A stretch of 57,612 bases of DNA. Origin: CAZEAN01 sp964510225 (GTDB lineage: Bacteria; Planctomycetota; Planctomycetia; Isosphaerales; Isosphaeraceae). The translations under genes and the position numbers were made by a program. Below, piece by piece: positions 17,978-26,781 of this stretch (positions are counted from its first letter, which is position 1; each line of letters opens with the position of its first letter). The notes below the pieces were generated by a model. That model was not told where the DNA came from, ran no database searches, and saw nothing but the letters and a program-made list of their open reading frames with translations. The stretch is from positions 1 through 57,612 of the forward strand of contig CAZEAN010000025.1 in NCBI GenBank assembly GCA_964510225.1, in the 5' to 3' direction.

Positions 17978-20455
17978 CTAACGACTCTCCGGCGCGGACC
18001 AGGGTTCGATCGTCCACGATTCAATTCCTTCGTAGAGTGAATTCGATTGGGCACCGATCCCGCTCAACCGGTCGTTCCACGCGTAATATGTTTCAAGTTG
18101 CCAGAGGGGAATAATCGGCAACTCATCCCGGCATTCGCGGTCTATCTGGACCAAAAGTGACCGTGCTGTAGGCAGATCTTGGATTTGTTCAAGTCTCAGG
18201 AGTAATTGTAAGATTCGAGTACTTGCCAAGGCTCCGAGTGCGTCCGTTCCTTCTGGAGCGGGATAACCCGGGCAGAGTGTCGGGCCGATCTGCATTAAAG
18301 GATTGTCGATCTGACCAGTCCGATAGGCAAGATCGAAGCGACGGCCATCGCCGAGTTCAGTTTCGAGATCTGAAAGTGGACGCTCAACGGCCTCGATGAC
18401 AAAGCCGACTTCTTCGAACGCCTTGGCGAGCTTCGGCGCGACCAGTCGCGCGACTGGCGTCGCGGGATATTCAAAGGTTAGCGCAATCCGCTCGATATTC
18501 ATCTCTGTGATCGCCGCCCGAACACGAGCCTTAGCGAGCCCCAGATCAGCAACTAACGGTTCCACATCGGGGGCATCGGCGAAGCTTCCAGTCGGCACCG
18601 GCCCGTCAATGAGACCGTTCGATCCTTCGATCGGCCCCCGGAGGATCGTCTCTCTGAGGAGCAACTCACGATCAATCGCGAATGATAACGCCCGCTGTAC
18701 GGAACGATTCCTCAACACAGGATTCCGACCGTCAAGTGCAATCCAGTGAAGTTGTGGTTGTTCATAACGTCCGACATTGAGTCCTGACTCTTCGGTAAGT
18801 TCGGGGACCATCGAAGGTGGGATCTCTTCAATCAAGACGAGATCACGGCGTCGGAGCATCGCCAGTGAACTTTCGAAGGTCGGCAGACGTTGCTCGCGGA
18901 TCCGTGCGACATTTAAGTCTTCCGAGTCCTCTCCGGAAACCTGGGCACGATCGTACTGGGCGACGGTTTCAGTCAGCTCGGTTAATTCGAACGATCCCGA
19001 TCCGAGCGCTTTGGGTCCGTTGGGGGACCAGACGAGACCATCGCCACTCGAGTGAGCTGGGCCAACAGGCAAAACCAACCAGGTTTCAGGATTAATCGGT
19101 GCTCGATTCAAGTAGACCTCGACTTCGAGGTCGCCGACGGTAGTAATTCGATCAAGCAAGTTTGCCCAGCGTGCATCGAAGCCCGGAGAACTCGGCAAGG
19201 CACGATCGGAGAGAGCTCGAGCGACGTCAGCTGCGCCAACCGTTCGAGACTCGTCATTCCAAAGGACGCCGGGATTCAGTTGAAGGAGGAGTCGCCGGCC
19301 GATATCGGTGATCTCGAGTTTTGCTGTGAGTTGTCCATCCCGCTCCCCCGTGACCGCTTCTTGCGAGGTATCGCGGAGGATCGGATGGTAGAGCAGTTGG
19401 ATCACTCGGTCGTCGGCGGAACACTCGACATAAGGTCCTGGACGCCGGGGAACGTCGAGGACAGCCACATCAAGGACAGGGCTTTCCTTAAAAGTAGTCT
19501 GGTAGCGTTCCACGAGGCTTGAGTCCCGGGGCCAGATCCGGACGGCCTCGCCCAACTGGACTACGCGATCTGCCCCAACGGCCGATTCCGCCCGTTCGCT
19601 CATTCGATTCGCCTCTGCCTCGAATCGAGCGCTAAGTCGTCTGACCTCTGTGCTCTCGGGCGCCAATTCTTCTAAATCGGCCAAACGACGACGCCCGACT
19701 GCGAAAGAACCTGCTTGAATCGCCGACTCAATCCGACCGGTAAAGGTCTTGACTAGGAGGTCACGAAGACCCGGTTCGTCGGGTGATCGCTCTCGGAGCT
19801 GACCGAGGATCCGGAGACCACCGTCGACGTCGCCTCGAGCGATCGCTTGTTGCCCCTCTTGAAGGAGGACTCGATTAATAGTCGCTGGGAGGCCGCGCCA
19901 ATCAGGTTCACGAGTCTCAACGGCAAAGATCCGTTCAAATGCTTGATCGAATTGGCCGAGGCGCGCATGCTCTAGCGCATCTGCCAGTAGGATATCTTCA
20001 AAATAGTCGACTCGTTCAATATCAACATATCGGACCGAATAGTCGGCAGGCTCCTCGTCGTCATGGACTCGGATGACCAGCGTAAGCTCTTTGGGATCTT
20101 CCTTCACTTCGGGCCCTTTTCGGACGAAGATCCCACCGCCGACTTGCTCTGTCTTGGCCTCCGTAACCCTTGCTTCCTCTAGCTCTTCGATCGTGGGGAG
20201 TGGCCGAGGGCTCACGGGGTCGACCTCAATGACAGTCCCGTCGATCAAAGTCATCCGATCGAATGGAGGTTCACTTAGCAAGTTTCGATCATCCGGGACT
20301 TGTACGTTCGTCGGCAACTGGTTGGGGTTTCGCTCGTCCTGAGCATTTGAGTTCCCACGGTTCTGGGTGGTAGGCGCGCTCGTCGCAGAAATCGCCAGGA
20401 TAAGGGCAACAACCCCAACCGTACTTAGTTGCGTTAAAAGTCGGATGTATGGCAT
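17978..20455 (-). CDS. extracellular solute-binding protein family 5-like, with TPR-like N-terminal half
   Basis: 825 residues from ATG 20455 (an in-frame ATG at 20491 lies 12 codons upstream). There is an N-terminal signal or membrane anchor (MPYIRLLTQLSTVGVVALIL). Residues about 40-330 are helical and TPR-like (LGQFDQAFERIFAVETREP, ARGDVDGGLRILGQLRERSP). Residues about 350-825 match the dipeptide/oligopeptide-binding fold: VIQLLYHPILRD, LNPGVLWNDESRTVGAADVARAL, VQRALSFAIDRELLLRETI and PIIPLWQLETYYAWND. No permease or ATPase of that system is nearby, so it may be an orphan receptor or a repurposed fold. It is first in a leftward three-gene set. Confidence 0.8.
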   Translation of the reverse strand: MPYIRLLTQLSTVGVVALILAISATSAPTTQNRGNSNAQDERNPNQLPTNVQVPDDRNLLSEPPFDRMTLIDGTVIEVDPVSPRPLPTIEELEEARVTEAKTEQVGGGIFVRKGPEVKEDPKELTLVIRVHDDEEPADYSVRYVDIERVDYFEDILLADALEHARLGQFDQAFERIFAVETREPDWRGLPATINRVLLQEGQQAIARGDVDGGLRILGQLRERSPDEPGLRDLLVKTFTGRIESAIQAGSFAVGRRRLADLEELAPESTEVRRLSARFEAEANRMSERAESAVGADRVVQLGEAVRIWPRDSSLVERYQTTFKESPVLDVAVLDVPRRPGPYVECSADDRVIQLLYHPILRDTSQEAVTGERDGQLTAKLEITDIGRRLLLQLNPGVLWNDESRTVGAADVARALSDRALPSSPGFDARWANLLDRITTVGDLEVEVYLNRAPINPETWLVLPVGPAHSSGDGLVWSPNGPKALGSGSFELTELTETVAQYDRAQVSGEDSEDLNVARIREQRLPTFESSLAMLRRRDLVLIEEIPPSMVPELTEESGLNVGRYEQPQLHWIALDGRNPVLRNRSVQRALSFAIDRELLLRETILRGPIEGSNGLIDGPVPTGSFADAPDVEPLVADLGLAKARVRAAITEMNIERIALTFEYPATPVARLVAPKLAKAFEEVGFVIEAVERPLSDLETELGDGRRFDLAYRTGQIDNPLMQIGPTLCPGYPAPEGTDALGALASTRILQLLLRLEQIQDLPTARSLLVQIDRECRDELPIIPLWQLETYYAWNDRLSGIGAQSNSLYEGIESWTIEPWSAPESR

Positions 20456-20671
20456 GGAATCCGATCGATCTGAAAAAAGCTGTCGAACCAAGCCAGCGCC
20501 GGAGCACGTACTCCCAACATCCTAGCATCGCGGAAGGCGACAGGAAACGTCTTGCATGCAGCGGTTCCTTGAGGGGCTTAATTTCAACGCCTTAGAATGG
20601 GAATCGTCGAGGTTCAACGGTTTCTCGGACCTCAGAGTTGGAACAGATCAACGAAAGAGAAAGCAAATCTC

Positions 20672-23600
20672 ATGATACGCATCGGTGCTCTTGCCACTCT
20701 CTTGTTGGGAACTCTCGTGGCCCAACCCTCCACCGCCAACGGAGAGACGAAACTGCTGAGGTTTCCAGATCTCCACGGTGAAACCGTCGTTTTTTGCTAT
20801 GCCGGTGATCTTTGGACGGCTTCGATCGAAGGAGGTCTTGCACGTCGGTTAACCACTCATCCTGGCCTCGAACTGTTTCCGAAATTCTCCCCCGACGGCT
20901 CGATGATTGCGTTCACCGGCCAGTATGACGGCGATGAGCAAGTCTATGTGATTCCGTCGACCGGTGGCGTTCCAGGGCGTCTTACACATTATCCAGCCAA
21001 CGGTCCACTCCCGCCACGTTGGGGATATGACAATCAAGTATATGGCTGGACACCAGATAGTAAGTCGGTTTTGTTCCGTTCGATGCGTGATGGCTGGGGC
21101 TTAACTGACACCCAGCTTTTTACGGTCTCGCTCAATGGGGGACTCCCCGAAGCATTACCGATGCCAATCTCGGGTGGTGGTGATCTCTCTCCCGAGGGAG
21201 ACCAGGCGGTCTATTCTCCGCTCACCCGCGACTTTCGGACTTGGAAGCGCTACGAGGGCGGCTGGGCTCAAGACCTTTATATCATTGATCTCGACTCTCT
21301 GGCACTGACGCCGGTTGCGCACTCCACCCGAACAGAGCGCGATCCGATGTGGATCGGAGATCGCATCTACTTTGCTTCCGACCGTAGTGGCACACTCAAT
21401 CTCTATGCCTATGAAATTAGCTCGGGCGAAGTTAGTGCGGTAACGAATGAAGAAACGTGGGACGTCCGATGGCCCAGCAAAGCTGAAGATTCTCGGATTA
21501 TCTTCGAACTTGCGGGCGAACTCCGGGTGGTCGATCTCGCGACATCGGAGACCAGCGCTCTGTCTATCGAGGTTCCCGATGACGCCCTCCCACGACGGGA
21601 CGAACGAATTGACGTATCCAGCGACGTGGAGAACTTTGGGCTGAGTCCGAAGGGGAACCGTGCGTTGTTTGTGGCGCGGGGGGACATTTTTTCGGTCCCG
21701 GCTGAAAATGGTCCAACACGAAATCTCACGAAGACTCCCGGTGCTCACGAGCGAGCTGCGGCTTGGTCTCCCAATGGAAAACACATTGCATTCATTTCCG
21801 ACAAGACCGGTGAAGAGCAAGTTTATATTGTTGCCCAAGACGGACGAGAGGAGCCGGTCCAGCTCACTGAAGAACACAAAGTTCGCCTGGATGGACTCTC
21901 CTGGTCGCCAGACTCTGAGCGGATTGCCTACTACGATAAGGATGGAAAGATTTATGTGGTTGAAGTCGAGTCCAAAGAGGTCGTAGAGGTCGCAGACGAA
22001 GCTGATGGTCAAGCAACTGACTTTACATGGTCTCCCGATGGCCATTGGCTAGCATTCAGCTTGAGTGATCCTAATGAATTTCGGTCAATCTATCTCTGGG
22101 GGCTGGAGGACGGCCAAAACCATCGTGTCACTGACGAACTCTTCAACGAATACGAACCAGTATGGGATCCCAAAGGTGAGTTTCTTTACTACCTGAGTGA
22201 CCGCGATTACGCGCCACTCATTGCCCACCGCGAGTGGAATTACGCAAGTAACCGCGAAGTTGGTGTCTTTGCCTTGGCACTCCGAAAGGGCCTCCCGAGT
22301 CCATTCCCGCCACAAATTGACGAAGTCGTAATCGAAGCAGAGGACGAACCCGCCGAAGATGAAGCTGAGGAGGACGGAGAGGGAACTGAGGAGGACAGCG
22401 ACGACGAAAGTGGTGATTCTGAAGAGAAGGATGAAGGGATAGAAATTGACTTTGAGGGCCTTGCAGAGCGATCCCTCCGAGTGCCAGTACCTGCCGACAA
22501 CTACAACAACCTCCAAGCGGTCGAAGGCCACCTTGTGATGGTGAAGTCATCAGCCTTCTACTACGGTCGAGGGCCCGAAAGCCCACCGAGTGTTCTGCTC
22601 TTTGCGATAGAAGATCGTAAGGTGACCAACCTCGCGCCTGGTACCGGAAGCTATAGCCTTTCCGCCGATGGCAAGAAGATGTTGGTTGCCAGTGGGGGAG
22701 GTTATGAAATTCTCGACGTTTCTCCGAGTGGTGCAGGTTCCGGAAAATCCGTTTCTACGGCTGGATTGATGCTCAATCGCGTTGCCGATGAAGAGTGGGC
22801 CGCGATCTTCGACGAAGTCTGGCGACGCTATCGTGATTACTTCTATGTTGAAAATATGCATGGCTACGACTGGGAGGAACTTCGGGAACAGTACCGTCCA
22901 TTACTACAACATGTCGGACATCGATCCGACCTGAACTACGTCATCGGTGAGATGATCGCCGAACTCAATGTCGGTCATGCTTACATCGCGGGTGGCGATT
23001 ATGAAGTCCCTGAGCGTCCTTCGGTTGGACTCTTGGGCTGCCGATTCGAACTCGACGAGGATGCAGGACGCTACAAGATCAGTCAGATCTTCAAGGGTCA
23101 GAACGAGGAATCGAACTATCGATCACCACTAACTGAAGTTGGGGTCGACATCTCCGTTGGTGATTACATCTTCTCAATCGATGGGGAAGAGCTCACCGCG
23201 GAACGCAACCCTTTTGAACTCCTCCGCTACAAGGCGAGTCTGCCGATCGTTCTCGAAGTGAGTAACGAACCAACCGCCGAAGACGCAAGACTCGTCACCG
23301 TGACGCCAATTGCAAGTGAGGATGACCTCCTGTATCTCGACTGGATTACCGAAAACCGAGTTCGGGTTGCCGAGGCGACAAGTGGCCGGGTCGGTTATGT
23401 GCATATCCCGAACATGGGTGCCGAGGGTCTCCGCGAGTTCATCAAGTACTTCTACCCGCAAATCCGGAAGGAAGGACTTGTGGTTGACGTACGGAATAAC
23501 GGTGGTGGCAACGTCTCACAAATGCTGATCCAACGACTGAACCGTGAACTCCTCGGGACCCGATTTAGTAGGACCAGCGATCGCCCAGGGACATACCCGA

Positions 23601-23992
23601 ACACAGTCTTCCATGGGCAGTTGGTTTGTCTAATCGACGCCAACAGTGCGTCGGATGGTGATATCTTCCCCGCACGCTTCAAGAAAGCAGGGCTAGGCCC
23701 CTTGATCGGCAAGCGAACTTGGGGTGGTGTGGTCGGCATCACGAGTCATGGGCCGTTGCTCGACGGTGGAACGGTCTTTGTCCCTGAGTTCGGGACAAAT
23801 GACACCGATGGCTCTTGGATCATCGAAGGGTATGGTGTTGATCCCGATATCGAAGTCGACAACGATCCGGCCGCAGTCATCGACGGGCGTGATCCACAAC
23901 TCGAGCGCGGCATTGCCGAGGTCTTGAAGGCAATGGAGAACGATCCGAAGACCCTCCCCAAGCGACCTGCTGACCCTGTCAAAACAGACTGA
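20672..23992 (+). CDS. tricorn-like S41 protease, exported
   Basis: 1106 residues from ATG 20672, preceded by GAAAGAGAAAG and followed by a signal peptide (MIRIGALATLLLGTLVAQPS). Beta-propeller blades run from about 30 to 520 with WD40/TolB-like repeats (FPKFSPDGSMIAFTG, AAWSPNGKHIAFISD). A very acidic insert (about 550-595) precedes the C1 helical, PDZ and C2 domains. The catalytic His769 is in NVGHAYI and Ser994 in NSASDGDIFP, both tricorn signatures; a Glu in VFVPEFG probably completes the tetrad. The protein should trim peptides, here in the periplasm rather than the cytosol. It is transcribed alone, divergent from the binding-protein gene. Confidence 0.93.
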   Translation: MIRIGALATLLLGTLVAQPSTANGETKLLRFPDLHGETVVFCYAGDLWTASIEGGLARRLTTHPGLELFPKFSPDGSMIAFTGQYDGDEQVYVIPSTGGVPGRLTHYPANGPLPPRWGYDNQVYGWTPDSKSVLFRSMRDGWGLTDTQLFTVSLNGGLPEALPMPISGGGDLSPEGDQAVYSPLTRDFRTWKRYEGGWAQDLYIIDLDSLALTPVAHSTRTERDPMWIGDRIYFASDRSGTLNLYAYEISSGEVSAVTNEETWDVRWPSKAEDSRIIFELAGELRVVDLATSETSALSIEVPDDALPRRDERIDVSSDVENFGLSPKGNRALFVARGDIFSVPAENGPTRNLTKTPGAHERAAAWSPNGKHIAFISDKTGEEQVYIVAQDGREEPVQLTEEHKVRLDGLSWSPDSERIAYYDKDGKIYVVEVESKEVVEVADEADGQATDFTWSPDGHWLAFSLSDPNEFRSIYLWGLEDGQNHRVTDELFNEYEPVWDPKGEFLYYLSDRDYAPLIAHREWNYASNREVGVFALALRKGLPSPFPPQIDEVVIEAEDEPAEDEAEEDGEGTEEDSDDESGDSEEKDEGIEIDFEGLAERSLRVPVPADNYNNLQAVEGHLVMVKSSAFYYGRGPESPPSVLLFAIEDRKVTNLAPGTGSYSLSADGKKMLVASGGGYEILDVSPSGAGSGKSVSTAGLMLNRVADEEWAAIFDEVWRRYRDYFYVENMHGYDWEELREQYRPLLQHVGHRSDLNYVIGEMIAELNVGHAYIAGGDYEVPERPSVGLLGCRFELDEDAGRYKISQIFKGQNEESNYRSPLTEVGVDISVGDYIFSIDGEELTAERNPFELLRYKASLPIVLEVSNEPTAEDARLVTVTPIASEDDLLYLDWITENRVRVAEATSGRVGYVHIPNMGAEGLREFIKYFYPQIRKEGLVVDVRNNGGGNVSQMLIQRLNRELLGTRFSRTSDRPGTYPNTVFHGQLVCLIDANSASDGDIFPARFKKAGLGPLIGKRTWGGVVGITSHGPLLDGGTVFVPEFGTNDTDGSWIIEGYGVDPDIEVDNDPAAVIDGRDPQLERGIAEVLKAMENDPKTLPKRPADPVKTD

Positions 23993-24041
23993 GGCTACAC
24001 AAGCGATCGGCAGGCTCGATGTCTGGTGTTGAGATTTGACT

Positions 24042-24079
24042 CTCCCGGCACAGCGCGGGATCGCTCCGTTAGCCGGGAG
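24042..24079 (+). promoter_or_regulatory. strong hairpin between tricorn and ABM genes
   Basis: CTCCCGGC at 24042-24049 pairs perfectly with GCCGGGAG at 24072-24079 around a 22-base loop that can itself pair (GCG ... CGC). No T-run follows. It ends 43 bases before the ABM start, so it could be a terminator-like or processing hairpin after the tricorn gene, or part of the ABM leader. Confidence 0.45.
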
Positions 24080-24122
24080 GGCAGATCTTACTCGTACCAA
24101 AGTCTATGAAAGGAAGAAAGCG

Positions 24123-24410
24123 ATGGTCTGCGTCGCCGTCACTTATCTCGTCAAAGAGGGAACGCTGGAACAAGCCATTAGTTTGCTCCGGGAACTTGCA
24201 GAGGCATCGCGTAACGAACCCGGTTGTCAGCTTTACCTGGTCCATCAGTCGACCGATAACCCGCGGCAGCTCTTCCTCTACGAGCAGTACGACGACCAGG
24301 CCGCACTCGATGCCCACCGGAGCACCCCGCACTTCGAACGGCTTGGATCCAACGGTGTTTTTCCACTACTAGAGAGTCGATCTCCGGTGATCTACTCGCT
24401 ACTGTTTTGA
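24123..24410 (+). CDS. antibiotic-biosynthesis monooxygenase (ABM/YgiN-like) domain protein
   Basis: 95 residues starting at ATG 24123, which follows GAAAGGAAGAAAGCG; the frame is open upstream but the extension shows no domain. The protein is one ferredoxin-like ABM domain: CVAVTYLVKEGTLEQAISLLRE, then EPGCQLYLVHQS, FLYEQYDDQAALDAHRSTPHF. The QYDD..A...H.STPHF ending is highly typical of YgiN-like members. These small dimers oxidise quinols or other aromatics without cofactor, or have no known activity. It is cytosolic. It lies 61 bases before the Nramp-like gene on the same strand. Confidence 0.88.
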   Translation: MVCVAVTYLVKEGTLEQAISLLRELAEASRNEPGCQLYLVHQSTDNPRQLFLYEQYDDQAALDAHRSTPHFERLGSNGVFPLLESRSPVIYSLLF

Positions 24411-24471
24411 GATTGGGATTTCATTCATCATCAATGCGTTCGGGTTAAATCCCGAAGAGGAGTGATCCACG

Positions 24472-25836
24472 ATGACCGATCGATTGAAGGCGTTACTAGG
24501 ATCGGTCGGGCCGGGTCTGATTATTGCCTCTGTCTGTCTCGGGCCCGGAAGTGTGACGACGGCTTCGGTCATCGGTGCGACTTATGGTTACACCTTGATT
24601 TGGGTCGTGGTGTTATCATCAATCGGGATGATGACTTACACCGTGATGTCAGCACGATTTGGCGCCTCCCATGATGAGTCGTTTCTTCAAGCGATCACGT
24701 CACGGTACGGACGTTGGTTTGCGATCCTGATCGGTTTGGCCGCGTTCCTCATGTCGGCTAGCTTCCAGTTCGGGAACAATCTCGGCGTAACGACCGCCAC
24801 GGCAACCATAACGGGCGGCTGGGCTTCGGGTCGGCTCTCGGAACTGGTCGGCCTGCCAGTCGCGGAAGAGTCGATCTGGCCGATCTTCTTCACCGGGACT
24901 GCGATCCTCTTGGTTCTGTTTGCCAAAAATTTGTATCAGGTCATTGAACGTCTGATGATCGTTCTCGTCCTGATCATGATCGGTGCGTTCTTGGCCAACC
25001 TCTTTACGGCCAAACCGGATTTCAGCGCTGCGGTTCAGGGACTTCTCCCATCGATTCCCGAAGGTTCCGATGTTGTCACTCGGATGGCGGCCATGGTTGG
25101 TACCACCTTTGTGCTCCACGCTTGTCTTTATCAATCGTATTTAGTTCAATCAAAAGGATGGAAGAAGGAACAGATCGGCAAAAGTGTCAGAGATTCAATT
25201 GTCGGAATTGCGATGCTTGCGACGATCAGTATTCTAATCATGCTGACCTCGGCAGCAGCCTTGAAACCCGGGGGGGTAGAAATCAAGAACGCCTCAGAGA
25301 TGGCGACTCAGTTGAAAAGCCTCTTCGGCCCTGCCGCCGAAGCGATTTTTTGCCTTGGATTCTGGGCAGCAGCATTCTCCTCGATTCCAGTGAACGCGAT
25401 CGTCGGTGGTGGCCTCCTTGCTGATAGCCTCGGGCTCGGACACCGAATGAGCCAGACTTGGCCGCGCGTCTTCTCGGTTGCGATAATGGTCGTGGGGATG
25501 CTCGTGGCGATGCTTCCCCAGCAGAATCAGGCAAATTCGTTGGTCATTGCACAGGCTGCCACGATGCTCGCGGTCCCCGCGATCGCCATCGGACTCTTTC
25601 TGACGTTGAACGATTCCCGAGTGATGGGCAATCAACGGAATCCGCTAGGCCTTAATCTCTTTGCCGGGTTCGGGCTCCTACTCGTCTTAGTGATGTCGGT
25701 AGCGACCTACGGGAAACTCATTGACGCCATCAACAGAGTCCGAAGTCAAAGTGCATCCGTTCCCATCGAACGCCCCGAATCAGAGGAACTTGAAGAGGCA
25801 AGGCGGCAAGCAATCGCCAGAAACGAATCGGCCTAG
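24472..25836 (+). CDS. Nramp-family-like divalent metal transporter with divergent metal site
   Basis: 454 residues with about 11 hydrophobic helices, the normal Nramp size and order. Two signature spots are altered. The TM1 unwound motif that is DPGN in classic Nramp is G24-P-G-S27, and the TM6 motif MPH is V214-L-H216. The conserved Asp and Met that hold the transition metal are therefore absent while the His remains. This recalls Nramp-related magnesium transporters and other divergent clades, so the substrate should not be assumed to be Mn or Fe. The protein is in the inner membrane. It follows the ABM gene and is closed by an intrinsic terminator at 25889. Confidence 0.85.
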   Translation: MTDRLKALLGSVGPGLIIASVCLGPGSVTTASVIGATYGYTLIWVVVLSSIGMMTYTVMSARFGASHDESFLQAITSRYGRWFAILIGLAAFLMSASFQFGNNLGVTTATATITGGWASGRLSELVGLPVAEESIWPIFFTGTAILLVLFAKNLYQVIERLMIVLVLIMIGAFLANLFTAKPDFSAAVQGLLPSIPEGSDVVTRMAAMVGTTFVLHACLYQSYLVQSKGWKKEQIGKSVRDSIVGIAMLATISILIMLTSAAALKPGGVEIKNASEMATQLKSLFGPAAEAIFCLGFWAAAFSSIPVNAIVGGGLLADSLGLGHRMSQTWPRVFSVAIMVVGMLVAMLPQQNQANSLVIAQAATMLAVPAIAIGLFLTLNDSRVMGNQRNPLGLNLFAGFGLLLVLVMSVATYGKLIDAINRVRSQSASVPIERPESEELEEARRQAIARNESA

Positions 25837-25888
25837 ACGTTTAGTGCCAGTCTTGGCATGCTTACGCGCTGGACTACATTTGAGATAG

Positions 25889-25908
25889 CGGCAACCTGTT
25901 GCCGTTTT
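25889..25908 (+). terminator. intrinsic terminator after the Nramp-like gene
   Basis: CGGCAA and TTGCCG form a perfect 6-bp stem around a CCTG loop, followed immediately by TTTT. It lies 53 bases after the Nramp-like stop codon on the coding strand, the right place and form for a Rho-independent terminator, though the T-run is short. Confidence 0.6.
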
Positions 25909-26002
25909 GCCCCGCTTGCCTTCGAACGGATTCGAATGAGCGAAACGGATCCCTCTTCAGTGAATCGATGTGGGATCCCGACTCATTTCAGGGGTAATGA
26001 CT

Positions 26003-26287
26003 ATGACTCGGTTTCAGATCCGGTCCATCACAATCATCGTCAGCTTACTGGTGGTTATTTGCGGAACCGGCTGCCAGTCGACCAATCGAGGAGGTTGGTT
26101 CCGTGGACCCCGGACCACTTCCACCCAGCAACTCAATGAGTTTTACGAAGATGAACTGGGTGGTAACGAACCTGGAGAAATTGGACTGAACGGCTCCACT
26201 CGCGAGTTTTTTCAGAACAACCGACTGCCCGGAGGCCTAAGCGCCGAGGCACGATCCATTGAACGCGGTTCGTTCAACGTCCACTAA
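26003..26287 (+). CDS. small lipoprotein of unknown function
   Basis: 94 residues from ATG 26003, chosen because AGGGG sits eight bases upstream; ATG 25997 and 25970 are in-frame alternatives. The leader is basic then hydrophobic (MTRFQIRSITIIVSLLVVICGTGC) and ends in a lipobox with the modified Cys in GTGCQS. After cleavage only about 68 residues remain, polar and without Cys, containing STREFFQNNRLPGGLSAEARSIE. This should be an envelope-anchored lipoprotein, with the membrane of residence uncertain. It sits between the Nramp-like terminator and yraN (20 bases downstream). Confidence 0.7.
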   Translation: MTRFQIRSITIIVSLLVVICGTGCQSTNRGGWFRGPRTTSTQQLNEFYEDELGGNEPGEIGLNGSTREFFQNNRLPGGLSAEARSIERGSFNVH

Positions 26288-26307
26288 TATCGCAGAGACA
26301 TGTTTTT

Positions 26308-26736
26308 GTGATTGAGAAATTGGTCTCATTATTCAACAAGAGTGAGAGCCGTCTTCCCTGGAATCTCTGGCTTGGGGACCGTGGTGAGCGTGCAGCATCA
26401 CGGTTCCTCCGTCGACAAGGACTCCGAGTCCTTTGCCGCAGCTATAAGACTTCGAGAGGGGAAATCGACTTGATCGCCCGGGACGGTAACACTCTCGTGT
26501 TCATCGAGGTCAAAACAAGAACCCAGGGCGAGCCCGCAGAGGCGGTTACTCCTGAAAAGCAAGTACGGATAGTCGCGACTTCGAAACACTTCCTCAAGCG
26601 GTATGATCTACTCAACGAGCCGATCTCTTGTCGATACGACATCGTTGCAGTGGTCTGGCCTGAGGGTAGAGGCAAACCAACGATCGCACACCACCGTCAT
26701 GCTTTTGATGACAATACACGACATCAATTGATTTAA
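26308..26736 (+). CDS. yraN: YraN/UPF0102 family putative nuclease
   Basis: 142 residues from GTG 26308. It shows the restriction-endonuclease-like YraN fold: GDRGERAASRFLRRQGLRVLCR, then the catalytic-looking SRGEIDLIARDG and LVFIEVKTRTQG (the E-x-K pair of PD-(D/E)xK nucleases), then RYDIVAVVW. Family members are conserved beside ribonuclease HII or genome-maintenance genes, but their role is not well established. It is cytosolic. Here it follows a lipoprotein gene and precedes the cNMP-domain flavoprotein, not the usual neighbours. The N-terminal 18 residues are extra compared with typical members, so a later start is possible. Confidence 0.88.
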   Translation: MIEKLVSLFNKSESRLPWNLWLGDRGERAASRFLRRQGLRVLCRSYKTSRGEIDLIARDGNTLVFIEVKTRTQGEPAEAVTPEKQVRIVATSKHFLKRYDLLNEPISCRYDIVAVVWPEGRGKPTIAHHRHAFDDNTRHQLI

Positions 26737-26781
26737 AATAGCGAGTCGTGTACGACCTCGTACAGATACCGGATAAGAATA

